Positions 60,060 through 64,000 of a stretch of 64,000 bases of DNA are shown piece after piece. This stretch comes from a bacterium 1xD42-87 (GTDB lineage: Bacteria > Bacillota > Clostridia > Lachnospirales > Lachnospiraceae). Under the pieces are notes generated by a model, which saw only the letters and a list, made by a program, of their open reading frames with translations, ran no database searches and had not been told where the DNA came from. The DNA lies in the NCBI GenBank assembly GCA_003611805.1, contig RAYM01000012.1:124001-188000 (forward strand). Direction: 5' to 3'. How positions within the stretch are numbered: position 1 is the stretch's first letter; every line of letters starts with the position of its first letter. Both the position numbers and the translations under genes were made by a program.

Positions 60060-60893
60060 CTATAAAAATGGATTAAAATAACGGCTCCCGTCCCAGAAAG
60101 TCACCGTCAGATCAATAATCAGAATCACCGCCGCGAAGCCGATCGCCAGCCAGTCGTTACGTTTCAGGCTGCGGTATGTATACCATGTCCGCTTTTTCTC
60201 CTTGCCAAATCCCCTAAGCTCCATAGCGTTGCTCACCGTCTCAATGCGGTTTAAGCTGGACATCACGAGGGGCAGAAGAATCGCCACCGAATTTTTCAGT
60301 CTGGTAAAAAGTTTGTCCTTGCCCGACAGGTCGATCCCTCTCGCCTGCTGTGCCTGACTGATATTCGTGTACTCCCTCTGCACATCCGGGATATAGCGGA
60401 GCGCCAGACTCACCGCATAGCCCGCCCGGTAGCTCACCCCGATCCTGGACAGGGATGCCGCAAACTCGCTCGGGTCCGTGCAGGCGATAAAGAGCAGGGC
60501 GACCGGCACCACGCAGATTACTTTAAGCGTGATATTCAGGTGATAAAACAGCTGCTGCGCCGTAACCGTATATCTCCCTATCCCGGCAAGGAGCACTGTC
60601 CTGCTCTCATAGAGTTCCACCCCGTACTCCGGCGTAAACAGATAGATGAAAATATTGTTGAGCAGAAGAAAGACCGCCGCCAGCCCAAGTACCACGCTGA
60701 TATCCCTGATCCGAATCTGACTGACCTTAAAAATCACCGCGCCGATCACCAGCATACAGACAAGAACGCGGGTGTCAAAGGTCACCATGGACGCCACGCT
60801 CCATGCAAGGAAAAAGACCAGTTTCGTGGTACCCGTAAGCTCGTGAACCGGGCTCGGTCGTTTGATATAGTTTAGTATCGCTACTCTTGCCAT
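60060..60893 (-). CDS. ecfT: ECF transporter T component (EcfT)
   Basis: 277-residue membrane protein that couples ATP hydrolysis to the S component. Five or so helices; the two coupling motifs are AQQARGIDLSG (~175) and AMELRGFGKEK (~225). ATG 60893 follows the ecfA stop by one base, with GGAGG six bases upstream. Confidence 0.93.
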   Translation of the reverse strand: MARVAILNYIKRPSPVHELTGTTKLVFFLAWSVASMVTFDTRVLVCMLVIGAVIFKVSQIRIRDISVVLGLAAVFLLLNNIFIYLFTPEYGVELYESRTVLLAGIGRYTVTAQQLFYHLNITLKVICVVPVALLFIACTDPSEFAASLSRIGVSYRAGYAVSLALRYIPDVQREYTNISQAQQARGIDLSGKDKLFTRLKNSVAILLPLVMSSLNRIETVSNAMELRGFGKEKKRTWYTYRSLKRNDWLAIGFAAVILIIDLTVTFWDGSRYFNPFL

Positions 60894-60894
60894 C

Positions 60895-62616
60895 TCATCC
60901 CTCCTCCGGCTTTCTTTGCGCTTCCTCATAGGCGATAAACCGTTCCGTAAATTCCTGCGGATTTTCTATGCCGCACGCCATGCTCAGCGTGTAAAGACTT
61001 GTCTCCTTCAGATTCGCCCGCGCCACCAATTCCGGGTCATTTAACACATGCGCCGCCGTGGTGTCCGCCAGAAGCTCTCCCTCGCTGAACACGATGGCTC
61101 TCGGCGTATACTCCAGCATCAGATGCATGTCGTGGGTAATCATCACAATCGTAAAGCCCTGCGCGTTCAGTTCCTTCAAAAACTCCATAATCTCCGTATA
61201 ATGATGATAATCCTGGCCCGCCGTGGGCTCATCGAGAATAATCATCTGCGGACGCTGCACAAGTATGCCCGCGATCGTCACGCGCTTTTTCTGTCCGAAG
61301 GAAAGCGCCGATACCGGCCATTTGCGGAAGGGGTAAAGCCCGCAGATTTTCAGGGTTTCCTCCACCCGCTCCCTTCTCTCCTCCGCATCCATATTTCCTG
61401 CCAAAAGCGCCATCTCCACCTCGTCCCAGATTAACGGTTTGGAGATCATCTGGTTAGGATTCTGCATCACATAACCGATTCTCTGCGCGCGCTCCTTGAT
61501 GGTGTCGCCCGAAATATCCCTGCCAGAAAGACAGATCCTGCCCGCCGTGGGCTTCTCAAATCCGCAGATCAGCTTTGCCAGCGTGCTCTTTCCCGCGCCG
61601 TTTTTTCCTACGATGCTGATCATCTCGCCCTCTCTCACGGTAAAGCTTACATCCCTGAGATTCGTTCTCTCCGGCGTATAGCCGAACGTGAGGTTCTCCA
61701 CACTGAGGAGCGCCGAATTTTCTTTCTCTTCTTTCGTGTAGATGCCGCTCGCACGATACCAGCTCTGCACGCTCTCTTTCTGCGCCGCGGAAAGCCGCAG
61801 ACTGTCCACATGCTGGGGCTCGATCTTCTCCGTAATTGGGACGCCCGCGTAGCGCAGCGCCGTCAGGTAGAGCGGTTCCCGGATGCCGTGCTCCAAAAGC
61901 AGCTCTCCCGACAGAAACGCCTTCGTCGGCATGTCCGCCACAACCCTGCCCTCGTCCATCAGCACGATCCGATCCACCCTGCGCCAGAGCACATCCTCCA
62001 GACGATGCTCAATGATAATCACCGCCGCACCGGTGCGCTCCTGTATGCGGTCAATTAATTCGATAGTCGCCCGACCCGCCGCCGGGTCTAAATTTGCCAG
62101 CGGCTCGTCAAAGAGGAGCGCCTGTACTTTCTCCACCATCACGCCCGCCAGACTGACCCTCTGCTTCTGTCCGCCGGAAAGCTCATGGGGCGCATACTCT
62201 AAATGGTGGTCGATATCCACCAACTTCGCCACCTCCCGCACCGTCTCCTTCATATCGCTCTGCGGCACGCAGTCGTTTTCCAGCGCGAATGCAATGTCCT
62301 CCCCCACCGTCAGCCCGATAAACTGCCCGTCCGTATCCTGCAAGACCGTTCCCACAATCTGGCTCAGGTTAAAAATGCTCTCCTTTGCCGGGTCTTTTCC
62401 GCCCACAAGAAGCGTACCCGTGCTCTCCCCCTGATAGGCATAAGGAATGAGACCGTTGATACAGCTCCCAATGGTGCTCTTGCCGCTGCCGGACGCGCCC
62501 GCAATCAGCACTTTTTCTCCCGGGTAAATGTCCAGATTGATGTGATAAAGCGTAGGACTAGCCTGCGCCAGATACTGAAATCCGTAATCCTTAAAAGAAA
62601 TGATAGGCTCCGCCAT
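60895..62616 (-). CDS. Fused double ATPase of the ECF transporter (EcfA-EcfA')
   Basis: 573 residues joining two ABC ATPases usually made as separate EcfA1 and EcfA2. Half one: Walker A GASGSGKSTIGSC (~38), signature LSGGQKQRVSLA, Walker B ALLFDEPLANLD. Half two: Walker A GKNGAGKSTLAKLI (~340), LSFGQKKRVTIA, MIILDEPTAGQD. Each half sits on one coupling helix of EcfT. ATG 62616 has GAGGAG seven bases upstream. Confidence 0.94.
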   Translation of the reverse strand: MAEPIISFKDYGFQYLAQASPTLYHINLDIYPGEKVLIAGASGSGKSTIGSCINGLIPYAYQGESTGTLLVGGKDPAKESIFNLSQIVGTVLQDTDGQFIGLTVGEDIAFALENDCVPQSDMKETVREVAKLVDIDHHLEYAPHELSGGQKQRVSLAGVMVEKVQALLFDEPLANLDPAAGRATIELIDRIQERTGAAVIIIEHRLEDVLWRRVDRIVLMDEGRVVADMPTKAFLSGELLLEHGIREPLYLTALRYAGVPITEKIEPQHVDSLRLSAAQKESVQSWYRASGIYTKEEKENSALLSVENLTFGYTPERTNLRDVSFTVREGEMISIVGKNGAGKSTLAKLICGFEKPTAGRICLSGRDISGDTIKERAQRIGYVMQNPNQMISKPLIWDEVEMALLAGNMDAEERRERVEETLKICGLYPFRKWPVSALSFGQKKRVTIAGILVQRPQMIILDEPTAGQDYHHYTEIMEFLKELNAQGFTIVMITHDMHLMLEYTPRAIVFSEGELLADTTAAHVLNDPELVARANLKETSLYTLSMACGIENPQEFTERFIAYEEAQRKPEEG

Positions 62617-62723
62617 GTCGTTTCTCCTCGCTGTGATATGTGATATTTTCTTCCGTAAAACCATCGCCTGATAACAGCGATTCAGAGAATGCCTCGCATT
62701 CTTCTTCCTGCAAAAGAAAAGCA

Positions 62724-62763
62724 TAGGCAGGCTGGAAGCGCCTCGCATTCCAAGTCTGCCTAC
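62724..62763 (-). terminator. Possible attenuator between the S component and ecfA genes
   Basis: Imperfect long stem (TAGGCAG...CTGCCTA with TGGAA/TTCCA inside) followed on the minus strand by TGCTTTTCTTTT. It may trim transcription so that less of the ATPase and T component is made than S component. Confidence 0.5.
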
Positions 62764-62771
62764 TATTCTCC

Positions 62772-63314
62772 TTAGTCCTCTTTCTCCAAAGACCCCTTCT
62801 TCACAACGGTCTTCGCATAACCGAGCAAAAGCAGCGTTCCCACCACGCCAGTCGTAATGATATTCGCCACCGCGGCCATCAATCCCTGTGCAAACAGCTT
62901 TTCAACCGGCTCCGCGTAGATCAGGATATCCAGAACAGGCGCTACCAGTCCCCACGCAAGAACGTGCGCGATGATCTGCGCCACATTAAAGCGGATCAGC
63001 TTTTTGCTGTTAATCCCTTCCTCCACGTTCATCTTCATGGTCAGAAGACCGATTACCAGCCCTACGAATGCGGAAGCAATAATCCAGCTCCACCAGGGAC
63101 CGTAGCTTGTCGCGTCGATCAGCGTATGACCGATAAAGCCGATGACAACACCAGCAATGGGTCCGAAGAGTGTGGCAAACACCGCCTCGATCGCATACTG
63201 TAAGCTGATGTTCGTGTTAGGCACGGGCGACGGAATCGCAACCTTGCCGAGAACAAAGAACAGCGCCGCGCCGATACCGATCGCAACGACACTCTTTACA
63301 GATAACTTTTTCAT
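62772..63314 (-). CDS. ECF transporter S component, UPF0397 family
   Basis: 180 residues, five or six membrane helices. The family signature is clear: KSVVAIGIGAALFFVLGKVAIPSP, PNTNISLQYAIEAVFATLFGP, GFIGHTLIDATSYGPWWSWII. This binds the vitamin or precursor, but the substrate of this family cannot be set from sequence (a thiamine-related compound is one suggestion). ATG 63314 has GGAGG eight bases upstream. First of the ECF operon. Confidence 0.92.
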   Translation of the reverse strand: MKKLSVKSVVAIGIGAALFFVLGKVAIPSPVPNTNISLQYAIEAVFATLFGPIAGVVIGFIGHTLIDATSYGPWWSWIIASAFVGLVIGLLTMKMNVEEGINSKKLIRFNVAQIIAHVLAWGLVAPVLDILIYAEPVEKLFAQGLMAAVANIITTGVVGTLLLLGYAKTVVKKGSLEKED

Positions 63315-63341
63315 AAAAAAGTCCTCCCTCATATGTATTTT

Positions 63342-63392
63342 ATGGTTTGCAAAACCATCTCTATTATAGGCTTTGACAAGACGGAATGTCAA
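63342..63392 (-). promoter_or_regulatory. ECF operon promoter with two inverted repeats
   Basis: Minus strand TTGACA (63387-63392), 18-bp spacer, TATAAT (63363-63368). Inverted repeat TTGACA-N8-TGTCAA (63373-63392) covers the -35, and ATGGTTT-N3-AAACCAT (63342-63358) lies at the predicted start. No riboswitch of a known class seen in the short leader. Confidence 0.7.
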
Positions 63393-63471
63393 CCGCCGTA
63401 ATTCCTGTTCGGCGCGGTCGCTCCGTTCAGCCACGCCCGTTCGCAAAATCGCGTCTTCGCTTCACCCCGAA

Positions 63472-64000
63472 CTAATTCTTGAAACTGTGGATCGGCGCGG
63501 GAATCCGTCCGCCCCGGTTCACAAACGCCTCGCAGGAAAAGCCGTTCACCGGCATCACGGGCGCATAGCCGAACAGCCCGCCGAACTCTACTTTCTCCCC
63601 CACGCCCTTGCCGATGGCAGGGATAATGCGCACCGCCGTGGTCTTCTGGTTCACCATGCCGATCGCCATCTCATCCGCAATGATTCCCGCAATCGTCGTA
63701 TTCGGCGTATCGCCGGGAATCGCCAGCATGTCAAGCCCCACAGAGCAGACACAGGTCATCGCCTCCAGCTTCTCTATGGTGAGCGCCCCCGCCGTCACGG
63801 CGTCGATCATACCCTGATCCTCGCTGACGGGAATAAACGCGCCGCTCAAGCCTCCCACATAGGAAGACGCCATCACACCGCCCTTTTTCACCTGATCGTT
63901 CAGAAGCGCAAGCGCCGCCGTCGTTCCCGGCGCGCCTGTATATTCTAATCCTATCTCGCACAGAATATCCGCCACGCTATCCCCGATCGCCGGCGTGGGA
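63472..64000 (-). CDS. PFL family protein (UPF0210/DUF711), 5' end outside the window
   Basis: C-terminal ~176 residues of a ~450-residue protein. Shows [43 protein letters not shown] and [23 protein letters not shown], the UPF0210 signature. The frame stays open through base 64000. Fold is related to pyruvate formate-lyase-like barrels; function unknown. Often paired with an ACT-domain protein, which would lie beyond the window. Confidence 0.93.
   Translation of the reverse strand, partial: PTPAIGDSVADILCEIGLEYTGAPGTTAALALLNDQVKKGGVMASSYVGGLSGAFIPVSEDQGMIDAVTAGALTIEKLEAMTCVCSVGLDMLAIPGDTPNTTIAGIIADEMAIGMVNQKTTAVRIIPAIGKGVGEKVEFGGLFGYAPVMPVNGFSCEAFVNRGGRIPAPIHSFKN

Noticed and set aside
63393..63471. 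Riboswitch leader upstream of the ECF operon
   Set aside because: This stretch is upstream of the promoter; the true leader is only ~45 nt and shows no known aptamer features.

Overview
The window reads as chromosomal DNA of a strictly or largely anaerobic Clostridia bacterium, most likely of the Lachnospiraceae. The basis is the gene order (der-plsY-gpsA; tmcAL // pta-ackA; yceD-rpmF-plsX-acpP-rnc-smc-ftsY; ylxM-ffh-rpsP-khpA-rimM-trmD-rplS-lepB-rbgA-rnhB), the divergent 397-residue PRPP synthetase, the two-gene SufCB system, the PFL-family (UPF0210) protein, strong AGGAGG-type ribosome binding sites and sigma-A promoters close to consensus. By eye the sequence is about half G+C. I see no rRNA, tRNA, CRISPR array, prophage or transposase.

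Layout. 1-2935 (minus): der-plsY-gpsA, which share a leader containing a structured repeat. 3117-4447 (plus): PRPP synthetase from a back-to-back divergent promoter. 4460-8014 (minus): two-component system with a very large sensor kinase. 8103-18640 (minus): one long, tightly packed operon for signal recognition, ribosome maturation and secretion (ylxM, ffh, rpsP, khpA, rimM, trmD, rplS, lepB, rbgA, lepB, rnhB, a FliK-like protein, an FlhB-tail protein, yraN, pgeF). 18948-24044 (minus): Bce-like peptide-sensing module (OmpR regulator, short-loop kinase, ABC ATPase and permease, membrane-tailed XRE regulator). 24164-29062: accessory genes (PocR/mini-chemoreceptor, DUF1905-like/papain-like protein, GH25 muramidase, YitT, threonine ammonia-lyase). 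29126-36512 (minus): ftsY-smc-rnc-acpP-plsX-rpmF-yceD from a perfect consensus promoter. 36590-42571: accessory block (chemoreceptor, tandem hemerythrin, LytTR/DUF3021 pair, a flavodoxin-SCP2-membrane fusion). 42802-45784: mntA-hepT toxin-antitoxin cassette bounded by a 32-bp copy of the ackA 3' end, then ackA and pta. 45946-52890: tmcAL, plsC, cls, sufB, sufC, a 26-codon orphan gene, an HPr-like protein and an EgsA-like dehydrogenase. 52981-59973: GH13 amylase, Sel1-repeat protein, a 60-aa orphan, feoAB and an epimerase. 60060-63314: ECF transporter (T, fused A-A, UPF0397 S component). 63472-64000: partial PFL-family gene.

How it fits together. Two housekeeping clusters that are usually close to one another in this group are separated and interrupted by accessory blocks dealing with surface stress, oxygen or redox sensing and toxin-antitoxin functions. 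The membrane-lipid genes (gpsA, plsY, plsX, acpP, plsC, cls) are spread through the window but always travel with translation, Fe-S or division genes.

Most unusual signals: (1) a LytTR/DUF3021 pair beside four 20-21-bp-phased LytTR-like half-sites that abut a TTGACA-N18-TATAAT promoter driving what looks like a ~100-nt triple-repeat RNA; (2) the toxin-antitoxin cassette inserted at the ackA 3' end with duplication of the gene terminus; (3) a structured intergenic repeat present twice with compensatory arm changes; (4) a 26-codon gene with its own near-consensus promoter and intrinsic terminator; (5) a tandem hemerythrin with the same His-to-Gln ligand change in both domains.
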